NCBI GenBank assembly: GCA_011605775.1
Contig: JAAOZN010000036.1
Coordinates: 1-47,472 of the forward strand
Source of the DNA: Nitrososphaerota archaeon
GTDB taxonomy: Archaea; Thermoproteota; Nitrososphaeria; Nitrososphaerales; JAAOZN01
Length of the DNA stretch: 47,472 nucleotides
Direction: 5' to 3'
Part shown: piece by piece, positions 1 through 9,292 of the stretch
Numbering within the stretch: position 1 is the stretch's first letter
Layout of the letters: every line of letters begins with the position of its first letter
Program-made: the position numbers and the translations under genes
Notes under the pieces: generated by a model
The model's database searches: none
Told to the model about the DNA's origin: nothing
The model's input: only the letters and a program-made list of their open reading frames with translations

Positions 1-105
1 CGATATGAGGCGGCTATTGACGCTTCTTCCACCCCTTGACCCTTCGTTGAGGTGAGATAGTTAACCTTAAGTTTAGGTGCAGCAACATATACGCTGAAGC
101 CGAAG

Positions 106-465
106 TTGGGTGTATTTGCTGTTAAAGGAGTTGTGTGGAACCCTCAGAACCCATTAAAGAAGATTGAGGTAGATATGCTTGTTGACACAGGGTCGACATA
201 CACGGTGCTGCCTGAGAACCTCTTGCGTAGTCTTGCTGTTACCCCTTTGAGAACCGCCAAGCTTAGATTAGCCGACGGTCGGCTCATCGAAAGACCGTTG
301 GGAGAGGTTGGGGTAGAGTTAGAGGGTCTTAGAGCTACATCAACTCCAGTTGTCTTTGGGGAAGGAGAGGTAGCCCTACTAGGCTCGGTCACACTAGAGC
401 AGCTAGGTTTAGCGCCAGATCCTGTGGCAAAGCGCTTAAAGACTGTTGAAGCTCTCCTTATGTAG
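106..465 (+). CDS. Retropepsin-like (clan AA) aspartic protease, 119 aa
   Basis: A small single-domain protein of the retroviral-protease fold. The catalytic signature LVDTGSTYTVLP lies at about residues 25-36, with the active-site Asp in DTGS, and a second hydrophobic-Gly element (ALLGSVTLEQLGL) near residue 90 is typical of the family. Proteins of about 120 aa are normal for this prokaryotic group and would act as homodimers. The only in-frame start after the upstream TAG at 58-60 is TTG at 106, so that start is used. The substrate is unknown. The upstream bases 1-105 hold no gene I can support. It runs convergently into the oxidoreductase gene, with stop codons adjacent. Confidence 0.8.
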   Translation: MGVFAVKGVVWNPQNPLKKIEVDMLVDTGSTYTVLPENLLRSLAVTPLRTAKLRLADGRLIERPLGEVGVELEGLRATSTPVVFGEGEVALLGSVTLEQLGLAPDPVAKRLKTVEALLM

Positions 466-2289
466 CTAAGATTTGGCTTCCTGGTCTCTTGGAACGCCTT
501 GGTCACTCCAGCCTCTAAGCCTATAGTACTCCTTCAGCATCTCTTTAAGCTTCTCTTCACTAACTAATTCGCCCTCAGCCCCCCTCCTTTTAAGAGGTTG
601 AGTTAACCACACCCTTGGATACTCGGTGTCTGGTGGTACACCTTCTCTGAGGTTATAGAGGCGGATAAGGTTGTTTATCCTCACCGCGCACTCCCTAAAG
701 GCATCCATCTCCAAGTTTAGACCAGTAACACCATTAAAGGCTTCGAGCATCTCATCCCAGAGTATAGGTCCAGCGATAGGTAGGCAGAGGAAGTGGCAGT
801 AGATCATCGAATCAACCAGCGTGTAGAAGTCCTCCTGCTCCTTAACTATCTGCGGCTGATCCATATACGAAAACCTATTCACTTTAATTTCTGGTCTAAA
901 TGGATGCTTGCCTACGAGGTTAGGTCTATATGCCATATGCCTCAGGTGGCAAGCACCTCTACTACTAACAGCATACGCTAAAGCCATACCCTTAAGCGCC
1001 CTAGGATCGTAGCCAGGCGGCTCAAGACCTTTAACGTGAACAGCAAATTCTTCAGCCCCCCTACCTATTACACGCGCAGCCGCTCTCACACCCTCAGCTA
1101 GCACCGCACCAACCCCCTTTCTGTAAGCTATCTTAACTATGAGATTCAAAGCGGATTGAGCGTCGCCGAATTTAGGCTCCAAGCCGTCAAAATCCTCTCT
1201 GCCTAAAACGCCTCGTCTAAAGCACTCCATAGCGAAACCTACCAAATTACCAGCTGTAATGGTATCCAACCCAAGTTTGTCGCAAACATCACCAAGCTTA
1301 ATTACCCAGTTAAGCTCAGTGATGCCACATAGTGAGCCAAAGGCGTATAGCGTCTCATACTCTGGTCCCTCGCTCTTCAGATGAGTCTCATCTTGCAGTT
1401 CAGAGGTCTGGCAGCAGGCTATAGAGCAGCCGTAGCAAGACCTCCTACTCTTATAAAACTTGCTCTTCAAGAGCTCTGGAGAAATCTTCTCATAATCGTC
1501 GAAAGGCTTCTCGCTCCAGTAGTAGGTTGGTAACGCACCAGCCTCATTTACGATAGGTAGAATTCCAGGCGTCCCATATGTCGATAGTGATTTATGCTTC
1601 TCCTTAACCTCAGCAAGAACCCTACTTCTAACCCTTTCCACGGCCTTAATGTCTGCAGGCTCATACTTTCTACTACCTCGAACCGCCATAGCCTTCAGCT
1701 TCTTAGAACCCATAACAGCACCCAAGCCACACCTCCCAAACTGCCTACCCTTCGAATGGTCTACGCAAGCGAACTTCACAAGGTTCTCACCAGCAGGCCC
1801 TATGGCTGCCACTTGAAGATCACTACCGTGATCCTTTATGATGATGTCTTGGGTTTCGAAGGAATCCTTGCCCCATAAATGATCTGCCTTCTTGATAGAA
1901 ACTTTGCCATCATCGATAAGGAGGTAGATTGGTTCATCGCTTCTACCTGTTATCACTACGGCATCAAAGCCTGCTCTTTTGAACTGTGTAGCGATCTGCC
2001 CACCACAGTACGACTCACCCCAGATGCCTGTTAAAGGAGACTTAAAGAACGCACCCAACCTATTCGAACCAGGAACTAAGCTTGCATTCATAGGTCCAAC
2101 AGCAAAGATCAGCAGACTCTCCTCACCTAGAGGATCAACACCTTTCTCGCTCCTTTGTAGGAGAATCTTCGCCGCAAAACCCTTACCGCCTACATAGCTC
2201 TTGCACCACGCTGCTTCCAATTCCTCTTCTACGATCTTCCTACTCTGAAGATTTATCGTCAGGATTCTGCCAGCATATCCCTGTACCAT
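466..2289 (-). CDS. aor: Aldehyde:ferredoxin oxidoreductase (tungsten, AOR family)
   Basis: A 607-residue protein, the normal length for AOR, which oxidises aldehydes to carboxylic acids with reduction of ferredoxin at a tungsten bis-pterin centre. Pterin-binding elements GGKGFAAKIL (about 34-43) and GRCGLGAVMGSKK (186-198) are intact. The [4Fe-4S] ligands are visible as C285-x2-C288-x3-C292, with the distal Cys in the IYCHFLC stretch (498 or 502). It starts at ATG with a TATA-like AACTTTAATT about 36 bases upstream. It lies downstream of an alcohol dehydrogenase on the same strand, so alcohol-to-aldehyde-to-acid oxidation is a plausible linked activity, but that is inference. The exact subfamily (AOR, FOR or GAPOR) cannot be decided here. 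Confidence 0.92.
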   Translation of the reverse strand: MVQGYAGRILTINLQSRKIVEEELEAAWCKSYVGGKGFAAKILLQRSEKGVDPLGEESLLIFAVGPMNASLVPGSNRLGAFFKSPLTGIWGESYCGGQIATQFKRAGFDAVVITGRSDEPIYLLIDDGKVSIKKADHLWGKDSFETQDIIIKDHGSDLQVAAIGPAGENLVKFACVDHSKGRQFGRCGLGAVMGSKKLKAMAVRGSRKYEPADIKAVERVRSRVLAEVKEKHKSLSTYGTPGILPIVNEAGALPTYYWSEKPFDDYEKISPELLKSKFYKSRRSCYGCSIACCQTSELQDETHLKSEGPEYETLYAFGSLCGITELNWVIKLGDVCDKLGLDTITAGNLVGFAMECFRRGVLGREDFDGLEPKFGDAQSALNLIVKIAYRKGVGAVLAEGVRAAARVIGRGAEEFAVHVKGLEPPGYDPRALKGMALAYAVSSRGACHLRHMAYRPNLVGKHPFRPEIKVNRFSYMDQPQIVKEQEDFYTLVDSMIYCHFLCLPIAGPILWDEMLEAFNGVTGLNLEMDAFRECAVRINNLIRLYNLREGVPPDTEYPRVWLTQPLKRRGAEGELVSEEKLKEMLKEYYRLRGWSDQGVPRDQEAKS

Positions 2290-2448
2290 AGGATTTCATA
2301 ATGTTTATCTACAATTCTAAAATTAAAGTTTTCCATTGACCACCACCATCCAAGTATTTGAAAGTGTTTTTGAGTCTTAGGAAGTTGTCAGCTTTTTGTA
2401 ATAATAATAACCAAATTTTTCAAAACCATGTAAAAACAGACGACATTT

Positions 2449-3468
2449 TTAACGTGGTACTACCATTACTTTTATGCATTCTCCTTTTCTCATCAGATCC
2501 ATTCCTTGGTGAATTTCTGGAAGGTTTATCCGGTGCGTTATAAAGTTTTCTACGTCGAACCTACCAGCATTGAGTAGTTGCAAAGCTGCGTGGAAGGTGT
2601 AGTTCGAAATGAAGCTGCCCACTATCTCTATTTGCCTAAACGTTATATCGAATGGTTCAATCGGAACCTCTTGTCCTTGTGGATTTATTCCAAATAGGAC
2701 TACTCTACCTCCTCTTCCTATCAAGGAAAGAGCCTGCTTTGTGGCGGTGGGGGTACCAGCCGCTTCTATTACTACATCAGCTCCTCTCCCATCCGTTAAA
2801 CTCTTAACCACTTCAGAAGGTTCCTCTTTTTTTACATCGATTACTATCTTCGCGCCGAATCGTTTGGCATCCTCGATACGCTTATCCTTAACTTCACATA
2901 CAATAACTTTGGCTGCTTCACTCTCTTTGAGGAGCTGAAGGTAGAGTAAACCCATAGGACCAGCGCCGATTATGACAACCGTATCTCCGGGTTTTATCTG
3001 AGCTCTTTTCACCCCATTAATTACACAAGATATCGGACCAGCTAATATACCTGCTTCAAACGACATATTATCAGGAATCTTATAGAGCGTTGATGCTGGT
3101 GAAAGATTGTATTCTGCGTATCCGCCGTCCAAGTGTTCACCTAGTGTCTTAATATTCTGACATAAGTTCTCTCGCCCTGTTTTACAGTAGTAACATTCGC
3201 CACATTTAATATCCACGTCGACTGTTACACGGTCTCCTGGCTTAACATTTTTCACTTTTTCCCCTACTTTTAAGACTGTACCCACGTATTCGTGGCCAAG
3301 GATTACTCCAGGAACAACAGGATGCTCTCCAGCTATTATTTTTGGATCCGTCCCACATATACCACAACCATAGATTTCTAATAGCACATCAGTCGGATTT
3401 TTTATCTCTGGTACGGGTCTGTCCTCAACTACTAGATTATTTACTCCTCTAAAGACAGCAGCCTTCAT
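2449..3468 (-). CDS. Zinc-dependent alcohol dehydrogenase (MDR, threonine/sorbitol dehydrogenase type)
   Basis: A medium-chain dehydrogenase of about 339 aa. The catalytic zinc site shows GCGICGTD (C38) and GHE (H59/E60), and the structural zinc lobe has four Cys in C89-x2-C92-x2-C95-x7-C103. The Rossmann motif VIIGAGPMG follows at about 165-173. I start at the second ATG (MKAAVFRG, the family N-terminus) rather than at 3486. A TATA-like TTAAATA at 3504-3510 places transcription start near 3481, which leaves the first ATG without a leader. It follows the ABC transporter operon on the same strand after about 45 bases. NAD(P) preference and substrate are not evident. Confidence 0.88.
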   Translation of the reverse strand: MKAAVFRGVNNLVVEDRPVPEIKNPTDVLLEIYGCGICGTDPKIIAGEHPVVPGVILGHEYVGTVLKVGEKVKNVKPGDRVTVDVDIKCGECYYCKTGRENLCQNIKTLGEHLDGGYAEYNLSPASTLYKIPDNMSFEAGILAGPISCVINGVKRAQIKPGDTVVIIGAGPMGLLYLQLLKESEAAKVIVCEVKDKRIEDAKRFGAKIVIDVKKEEPSEVVKSLTDGRGADVVIEAAGTPTATKQALSLIGRGGRVVLFGINPQGQEVPIEPFDITFRQIEIVGSFISNYTFHAALQLLNAGRFDVENFITHRINLPEIHQGMDLMRKGECIKVMVVPR

Positions 3469-3513
3469 GCTACGCAACTCTATCAAACTCTATGCCATAC
3501 TTCTATTTAACTT

Positions 3514-5037
3514 CTAATCTCTCTTTACACCAATCATAAGATAGGCTATGTCTTCTCTTGTAGCACTTTGCCTATCTAAGATGCCAAGGATTTTACCCTC
3601 ATATATTACAGCGATTGTGTTGGCGCAACTGAAGATTTCGTCTAAATCGTTGGAGATTAGTAGCACTGCAGCGCCTTTAGAAGCTTTTTCAACGAGCTTC
3701 TTTCTAATATATGCTGTTGTCTTAGCATCAACACCATGTGTAGGCTGGTTAGCTATTATAAGCGAGGCTTCTCCTCCTATTTCCCTAGCTACCAACAGCT
3801 TCTGTTGCGTTCCGCCTGAGAGTGTCTGAACTAGCGAATTTGGTTTAGCAGCAGCCAACTCATATTCCTTTATAACTTCCTTTGCTATCTTAGAAGCTTT
3901 CTTCCAATCTAGAAATAAGCTTCTCTTCATGTCGTTCTTTCTAAAGTCTTTCAACGTAATGTTCTCAGCCAAAGTAAAGTCTTGGATCAGGCCTTCACTT
4001 ATTCTATCATCTGTTATATATGATATGCCTCTAACGTGAAGATCTCCTGCGCCAAGCCTTGTAACGTCCTCTCCTTTAAAGTATATTTTTCCAGATTTTA
4101 TGCTTCTTATTCCAGATAGCGCCTCAGCTAACTCCTTCTGTCCGTTTCCATCTATACCCGCTAACCCCAAGATTTCGCCTTCTCTTATCGAGAAAGAAAC
4201 ACCTTTTACAGCGTCGACTCCCCTATCGCTCTGCACCACAAGATTCTCTACTTTTAGAACCTCCTTACCAAATGTTCTAGGAACTTCTGCTGCAAGGGCC
4301 GGCTCAGCTTCTACACCAAACATCATCCTGACAATTTCAAGCGTTGAAGTAATTTCACTTTTATCTAATGTGCCTATCTTCCTACCTGCTCTGAGTACCG
4401 TTATTCTATCACAAAGTTCCATCGCTTCGTTAAGCTTATGTGTGATGAAAACTATCGACTTACCTTGAGAGACGAGCTGCTTTAACACGTTGAATAAGCC
4501 AGCAACCTCTACTGGAGCTAAGACGGATGTAGGTTCATCCAAGATTATCACCTTTGCTCCGCGTAGTAAAACCTTTAAGATCTCTACGCGTTGCTGCTCG
4601 CCCAAAGAAAGATCAGCAACTTTACTCCAAGGGTTCACTGTAAAACCGAGCTGCTTTGCTTGCTCCTCTATCAGAGAAGCTGTTGCCTTTAGACCGATCT
4701 TTTGGCCTACTATATCCATGCCAAGCATCACATTCTCAACCACTTTGAATTCAGGCACAAGTGTGAAGTGTTGGTAAACCATGCCTATACCAAGCTTAAG
4801 AGCGTCTTTTGGTGAGCGCATCTTTACCCGCTTCCCCTCAATATATATTTCGCCTTCGTCTGGTCGGTAGAATCCGTATAGGATGTTCATGAGGGTTGTT
4901 TTACCGGCTCCGTTTTCACCCAGAAGCCCATGTATCTCCCCTTTTTTTAAATCAAAATCGACGTTTTTATTTGCAACCACTCCTGGAAAGCTCTTCGTTA
5001 TACCTATCATTTGCACAACATAGTTTTTTTCACTCAC
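3514..5037 (-). CDS. BMP/nucleoside-type ABC transporter, ATP-binding protein with two ATPase domains
   Basis: A 507-residue double ATPase like NupO/YufO and RbsA. Domain 1 has Walker A GENGAGKTT (about 40-48), signature LSLGEQQR and Walker B VIILDEPTS. Domain 2 has the family's degenerate Walker A (GIDGNGQKEL) but an intact signature LSGGTQQK, the usual arrangement where one site is catalytically weak. The start overlaps the upstream permease stop by 4 bases (ATGA), showing translational coupling. It energises uptake with the two permeases at 5034-7062 and the binding protein at 7151-8362. Relatives carry nucleosides or purine derivatives, and the substrate here is inferred only from family. 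Confidence 0.93.
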   Translation of the reverse strand: MSEKNYVVQMIGITKSFPGVVANKNVDFDLKKGEIHGLLGENGAGKTTLMNILYGFYRPDEGEIYIEGKRVKMRSPKDALKLGIGMVYQHFTLVPEFKVVENVMLGMDIVGQKIGLKATASLIEEQAKQLGFTVNPWSKVADLSLGEQQRVEILKVLLRGAKVIILDEPTSVLAPVEVAGLFNVLKQLVSQGKSIVFITHKLNEAMELCDRITVLRAGRKIGTLDKSEITSTLEIVRMMFGVEAEPALAAEVPRTFGKEVLKVENLVVQSDRGVDAVKGVSFSIREGEILGLAGIDGNGQKELAEALSGIRSIKSGKIYFKGEDVTRLGAGDLHVRGISYITDDRISEGLIQDFTLAENITLKDFRKNDMKRSLFLDWKKASKIAKEVIKEYELAAAKPNSLVQTLSGGTQQKLLVAREIGGEASLIIANQPTHGVDAKTTAYIRKKLVEKASKGAAVLLISNDLDEIFSCANTIAVIYEGKILGILDRQSATREDIAYLMIGVKRD

Positions 5038-5978
5038 CTCATTTCCCTCCTATATGGTCTGGCAAAAGCTGGTGGAAAACGTGCACGCCTAGCTAGTACA
5101 ACTAACCCAAGAATAGTTATAATATAAGGCAGCATAAGAATAATCTCAGCAGGTACTGTGCGCAAGTAACCTAATGCTTGTATAGCGCCAGCAAAGGCTT
5201 CTGCTACACCATAAAGCAACGCTCCGCCTAAGATCTTTAGAGGGTTCCATCTTGCAAACATCACAATAGCTATAGCTACATAGCCTCTCCCTTGGATCAA
5301 GTTATCTTGGAAGAGCGAGACTTGGTAGAGTGATAGGTAAGCCCCACCTAACCCAGCTAGAAGCCCGCCTATTAACATAACTATGTAGCGATAAAGGAAG
5401 ACGTTTACACCAGCTGTGTCTGCAACCATAGGATTCTCACCAAGTGTTCTGATCTTTAGTCCGAAGCGTGTCTTGTAAAGAACGTAGTAGAAAAAGGGTA
5501 CCAGCGCTATGCTCACGTATACTAAGAAGGGCTGATTAAAGAACATTCTGCCTATGATCGGTATAGCGGCGAGTTCAGGTATGTTAATAACCCACTCTTT
5601 AACTGGAAGCTTTGGTAGCGTTGTACCATAGAGTAACCTAAAGTATAAGCTTGTGAAACCTATTGCTGATAATGAGAACGCTATTCCAACGACTATTTGA
5701 TCAGATTTAAGAGTGACATATAAAACGGCTAAGAGGAAGCCTAAGAGTAGACCTGTACCCAATCCTGCGAGAAGCCCTATAAGGCTTGAATTCGTCGCTA
5801 CGGCTGCTAGGAAGCCTGTAAAGGCTGAGAATAGCATTATTCCTTCTATGCCAAGGTTAAGTATTCCTGCGTTCTGAACATAGCATTCTCCTAAAGCCGC
5901 TAGTAAGATCGGTGTGGCAACTCTCAACATGCTAGCGGAGATAAATGTTATAAACATAGTTAGTATGGAGTCTATCAA
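5034..5978 (-). CDS. ABC transporter permease, NupQ/YufQ-like (BPD_transp_2)
   Basis: A 314-residue integral membrane protein with about 8-10 hydrophobic segments. It has the signature LGECYVQNAGILNLGIEGIM near residues 29-48, which is strongly conserved in the CUT2-like BMP-family permeases. It lies 7 bases downstream of the companion permease and overlaps the ATPase gene, so all are in one operon. It is expected to form a heterodimeric channel with the 358-aa permease. Length and motif agree with NupQ-type proteins. Confidence 0.92.
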   Translation of the reverse strand: MIDSILTMFITFISASMLRVATPILLAALGECYVQNAGILNLGIEGIMLFSAFTGFLAAVATNSSLIGLLAGLGTGLLLGFLLAVLYVTLKSDQIVVGIAFSLSAIGFTSLYFRLLYGTTLPKLPVKEWVINIPELAAIPIIGRMFFNQPFLVYVSIALVPFFYYVLYKTRFGLKIRTLGENPMVADTAGVNVFLYRYIVMLIGGLLAGLGGAYLSLYQVSLFQDNLIQGRGYVAIAIVMFARWNPLKILGGALLYGVAEAFAGAIQALGYLRTVPAEIILMLPYIITILGLVVLARRARFPPAFARPYRREMR

Positions 5979-5985
5979 TTTAAAT

Positions 5986-7062
5986 TTACACCTCCTTTCG
6001 CTTCCTCAGTCTAACATATCTAATAGATTCAGACGCAGCAAAGAGTATGAGCATCAATCCAAAGATTACGTCAACAAAGAACACTGGAAGCCCAACGATT
6101 CTATGCATCAGATCCCCACCTATAAGCAGTGATGCAAAGAAGAATGAAAATGGTATAAGCGCTAGAGCGTTCAACCTGGCTAAAAAGACTAAAGGCACAG
6201 CTTGAAATCCATACCAAGGCACCCAATCTGGATCAAGAAAACGCATTGTGCCAGCTAGCTGCACCCCACCAGCCAAGCCGCATAACGCACCGCTAATAAC
6301 AAGTGAGTAAAAGATGAGCCAAGGTATACGAAGCCCAGCGTATCTCGCAGCCTTCAAGTTGCTACCTATAATTCTGAACTGAAAGCCTAGCATAGTTTTC
6401 GTAAAGAACACGTATGTAAATATGCTAAGTGCTAAGCCAATTATCAAACCTGTGTGAATAGGTGTTCCAGGAAGCATAGGAAGTTCTGCCGAAGGGTAGA
6501 TTGGTTGTGTAATAGGGTGGTACTCTTTTGGGTATCTAAGCGGGCTCTTCACAAGATACATCAATAGATATATCCCAAGAAAGTTGAAAAGCATAGTCGT
6601 GACAACCTCGTTTATACCCCACTTGGCCTTCATCACCGCAGCAGGAAGAATCCAGATGACACCACCAACTATACTCGCTAATAATACAATCGGGATAAGA
6701 ATAGGCGCAGGTAAAGGCCCAAAAGCGTAGCCAGCTATATTGGCGAAGAGGGCACCTATTATCATCTGCCCCTGAGCCCCTATATTCCAAGTTCCTGCTT
6801 TGAAGCAGAAAAGAAGCCCAACACCTATTATCAGAAGGGGCATCATCGTAATAGACATTTTACCTACACCGAAAGACGTACCCCACGCCTCCGCAAAGAT
6901 TGTGTAATAGACATAGACTGGATCAAACCCAGTTAACCAAAGAACTATAGAACCAGCCACCATCCCGCCAACTATGCCTATGATCGTCGAGAGAGCATGT
7001 TTGGTCGAAGATATTAACAAGTTGATCAAACCGGATTTGCCCACTAACTTCTCTGCATCCAA
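5986..7062 (-). CDS. ABC transporter permease, NupP/YufP-like (BPD_transp_2)
   Basis: A 358-residue membrane protein with about 9-10 hydrophobic segments and the family stretch FCKAGTWNIGAQGQMIIGA near residues 85-103. This matches the longer of the two permeases in BMP/nucleoside ABC systems. The start is TTG (MDAEKL). A possible TATA element (GTTTATAAC) lies about 40 bases upstream in the gap after the binding-protein gene, so it may be transcribed both by read-through and from its own promoter. It pairs with the permease at 5034-5978. Confidence 0.92.
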   Translation of the reverse strand: MDAEKLVGKSGLINLLISSTKHALSTIIGIVGGMVAGSIVLWLTGFDPVYVYYTIFAEAWGTSFGVGKMSITMMPLLIIGVGLLFCFKAGTWNIGAQGQMIIGALFANIAGYAFGPLPAPILIPIVLLASIVGGVIWILPAAVMKAKWGINEVVTTMLFNFLGIYLLMYLVKSPLRYPKEYHPITQPIYPSAELPMLPGTPIHTGLIIGLALSIFTYVFFTKTMLGFQFRIIGSNLKAARYAGLRIPWLIFYSLVISGALCGLAGGVQLAGTMRFLDPDWVPWYGFQAVPLVFLARLNALALIPFSFFFASLLIGGDLMHRIVGLPVFFVDVIFGLMLILFAASESIRYVRLRKRKEV

Positions 7063-7130
7063 TCTGACTGACGATTTTTTAACCCCCTGTTATAAACTTT
7101 AATCACTTGTCCTCTAGACGCTATGTCGGA

Positions 7131-7165
7131 TAAAAAATTTGGGTTCTCGGCTATTCGTAGCCGAG
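7131..7165 (-). terminator. Hairpin plus T-run spanning the stop codon of the BMP binding-protein gene
   Basis: On the minus strand a perfect 8-bp stem, CTCGGCTA / TAGCCGAG with a CGAA loop (7146-7165), contains the last codons and the TAG stop of the binding-protein gene. It is followed within about 10 bases by TTTTTT (7131-7137). It looks like an intrinsic terminator or a 3'-end stabilising hairpin between the first gene and the permease genes. Such a device would raise binding-protein mRNA relative to permease mRNA. Its function is inferred from position and form. Confidence 0.6.
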
Positions 7166-8362
7166 TTCCCTAAATATGGCGTGAAGGTCCTCGATACTAT
7201 TTGGAACCTTCACTTTAATTTCTCCTGCTTGAACCTTCTTGCTGATTTCATTTACTTTTGCTGCTATGTCAGCAGGCACCTTGGGGTTTAGGGTTAAGAG
7301 GTAAATAGCTTGATTCGCGTGCGACATATAGTAGTTATGCTTACCGAACTCTCCGTTGTAAATGTCGATCACAGCCTGCTCATATGCCTTTGAGAAGTCC
7401 CATAGTACTGAGGTTAGGAGTATTCCTTTTTCATCTATGGCTCTTTTGTCGCCTATGACGTCAATAAACCATACCCCTGCGTCTCTGCAAGCATCCATTA
7501 TACCGAATGAGGTGCCGTCGCCTTGGCCAAATATGACATCAGCCCCAAGCCCAATTTGGGCGGCAGTGTATTCTTTGCCTTTAGCAGGGTCTTCGTAGGA
7601 GCCTACAACCGTAAATAGCAGTTTAGCCCTAGGATTAGCCGCCTTAAGCCCTTGCGCGAACGCTGCACTCTGTCTTATCCAGTTTATATCTGTCTCAACA
7701 GACTGAACTATACCAACGATGTTAGATTTTGTCATAAGACCCGCAAGATATCCTGCTGGATATGACGCAGCCGTAACGACGAAAGAGTATGTTCCAAGCT
7801 TACCTGGTACGACATCTCGCTCCTCCATCCCTTCTTGAGCCTCACTTACAATAAGTACCTTGCTCTGACCTATCCTCCCAGTTCTGACGAGCTCAAGACA
7901 GAACTCTCTGTAGCCGCCTGCATGACCGACCACCAGATCATAGCCTTTTCTTATGTAGTCCTCAAGTGCCCTGAGAGGTGGTTCACCGTAACCTAGCCCC
8001 TCACTGAAAGAGAATTCTGCCCCGAACTTAGCAGCGACCTTTCTTAAGCCCTCAACACCCTCCTGATTCCAACCGTAATCGTTAGCTCTACCTGGAACTA
8101 TTATCGCCACCTTAAGTTTCTTACCTAGTACTCCTTCACCAGCTACCGTTTGTGTTACTGTTTGAGTTACTGTTTGTACAGCAGCTGTTTGTGTAATAGT
8201 GGAAGTAATTGTGTGGTGCTCTGTTATTGTAGTTGTGGTAGCTTGAGAAGCACCCCCGAAGTAGCCTGCCACACCAGCTATAATCGCAATAATGACTATT
8301 GCCGCAACGGCTACAGTTGTAGAAACACCTCTCTTTTTCCCATGAAATCTTTCCGCCCGCAT
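7151..8362 (-). CDS. BMP-family ABC transporter substrate-binding protein with pilin-like signal and Thr-rich linker
   Basis: A 403-residue basic-membrane-protein (PnrA-like) family binding protein, first gene of a four-gene uptake operon. The N-terminus is KKRG|VSTTVAVAA followed by a long hydrophobic stretch, which is the class III (type IV pilin-like) signal layout processed by PibD in archaea. A Thr-rich linker (about 41-75, TVTQTVTQTV) then leads into the soluble domain (KLKVAIIVPGRANDYGWNQEG from about 82). The protein would be anchored outside the membrane. An AT-rich TATA-like element (AAAGTTTAAG) lies about 20-30 bases upstream. The ligand, perhaps a nucleoside, is not defined by sequence. 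Confidence 0.9.
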   Translation of the reverse strand: MRAERFHGKKRGVSTTVAVAAIVIIAIIAGVAGYFGGASQATTTTITEHHTITSTITQTAAVQTVTQTVTQTVAGEGVLGKKLKVAIIVPGRANDYGWNQEGVEGLRKVAAKFGAEFSFSEGLGYGEPPLRALEDYIRKGYDLVVGHAGGYREFCLELVRTGRIGQSKVLIVSEAQEGMEERDVVPGKLGTYSFVVTAASYPAGYLAGLMTKSNIVGIVQSVETDINWIRQSAAFAQGLKAANPRAKLLFTVVGSYEDPAKGKEYTAAQIGLGADVIFGQGDGTSFGIMDACRDAGVWFIDVIGDKRAIDEKGILLTSVLWDFSKAYEQAVIDIYNGEFGKHNYYMSHANQAIYLLTLNPKVPADIAAKVNEISKKVQAGEIKVKVPNSIEDLHAIFRELGYE

Positions 8363-8549
8363 ATCCAGATAATAAAAAATGGAGGAACTTAAACTTTATG
8401 CTTTAGGAAGCCTTTTGTTTGGGCATACATAATATCTCTTGATTTTTTACAAAAATATGAATTCTATTTCAGATGGTATTAGAATCGGGTTGTCAAAGTG
8501 ACGGTATCTCAGTAAAGGTTAATTAATAATCGGATACTATAACGCTTGC

Positions 8550-9290
8550 TTGAAGATCGAAAGCATAACTAAAAGGTTCACAGTTATTGATATTCACAGT
8601 CATATAGGCAGCTACCCGCTCTTTAATGTTAAACTAAGTGCTGACGAACTAGTAAAACTTCTTAAGAAACATGGTATCAGCAGAGCTATCGTCTTCGCAT
8701 ATGACAATGAGAGTGTTAAGAACGCCATTGCTCTCCATAATGAGCTATATGGCATGATCTGGGTGAACCCCAAAGATCCTACAACAATAAGTTTTCTTAA
8801 GAAGCATATACATAATCCGAAGTTTCTAGGTGTCAAACTTCATCCACTACTTGATGGCTATCTTCCTACGCCAGAAGTGTTAGAAGAGATTATGTGTTTA
8901 GTAAAGGACGCAGGTTGGAGGGTTTTGGTTCACTGTGGTCATCCACCTTTTACGTTACCTTGGAGCTATGAACCCCTTGCAGAAAAGTTTAGTGATGTTC
9001 CTATTGTGCTAGGGCATATGGGGCACGGCAACATAGTATATATCAATGGTTGCTTTGAAGTCGCAGCTAGAAGAAAGAACATTTACCTTGAACCATCTGG
9101 TATGCCTATGCATGCTAAAATCCTTGAAGCTGTTAGAACATTAGGTGCTGAACGAGTCCTCTGGGGCTCTGATGTACCTTTCCACCATTATGCCGTAGAG
9201 CTCACTAAACTTGCTGTAGCTGGTTTATCAGAAAAAGAGTTAGAACTCGTAATAGGATTAAATGCTTTGAAGCTCTTTAATCTAGTGTAG
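8550..9290 (+). CDS. Amidohydrolase, COG2159-type TIM-barrel metal-dependent hydrolase
   Basis: A 246-residue protein with the amidohydrolase metal site. IDIHSHIG gives H16-x-H18, VKLHP has K96/H98, LVHCGHPPF has H128, VLGHMGHG has H156 and WGSDVPFH has D208. The family includes hydrolases and decarboxylases of small carboxylates and amides. The start is TTG at 8550. It is divergent from the BMP transporter and convergent with the aminotransferase gene, with stop codons 2 bases apart. The context suggests breakdown of an imported nitrogen compound, which is inference only. Confidence 0.82.
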   Translation: MKIESITKRFTVIDIHSHIGSYPLFNVKLSADELVKLLKKHGISRAIVFAYDNESVKNAIALHNELYGMIWVNPKDPTTISFLKKHIHNPKFLGVKLHPLLDGYLPTPEVLEEIMCLVKDAGWRVLVHCGHPPFTLPWSYEPLAEKFSDVPIVLGHMGHGNIVYINGCFEVAARRKNIYLEPSGMPMHAKILEAVRTLGAERVLWGSDVPFHHYAVELTKLAVAGLSEKELELVIGLNALKLFNLV

Positions 9291-9292
9291 AT

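Noticed and set aside
1-105. Partial gene at the left edge
   Set aside because: Frames are short and closed by stops in this stretch; none shows a recognisable C-terminus.
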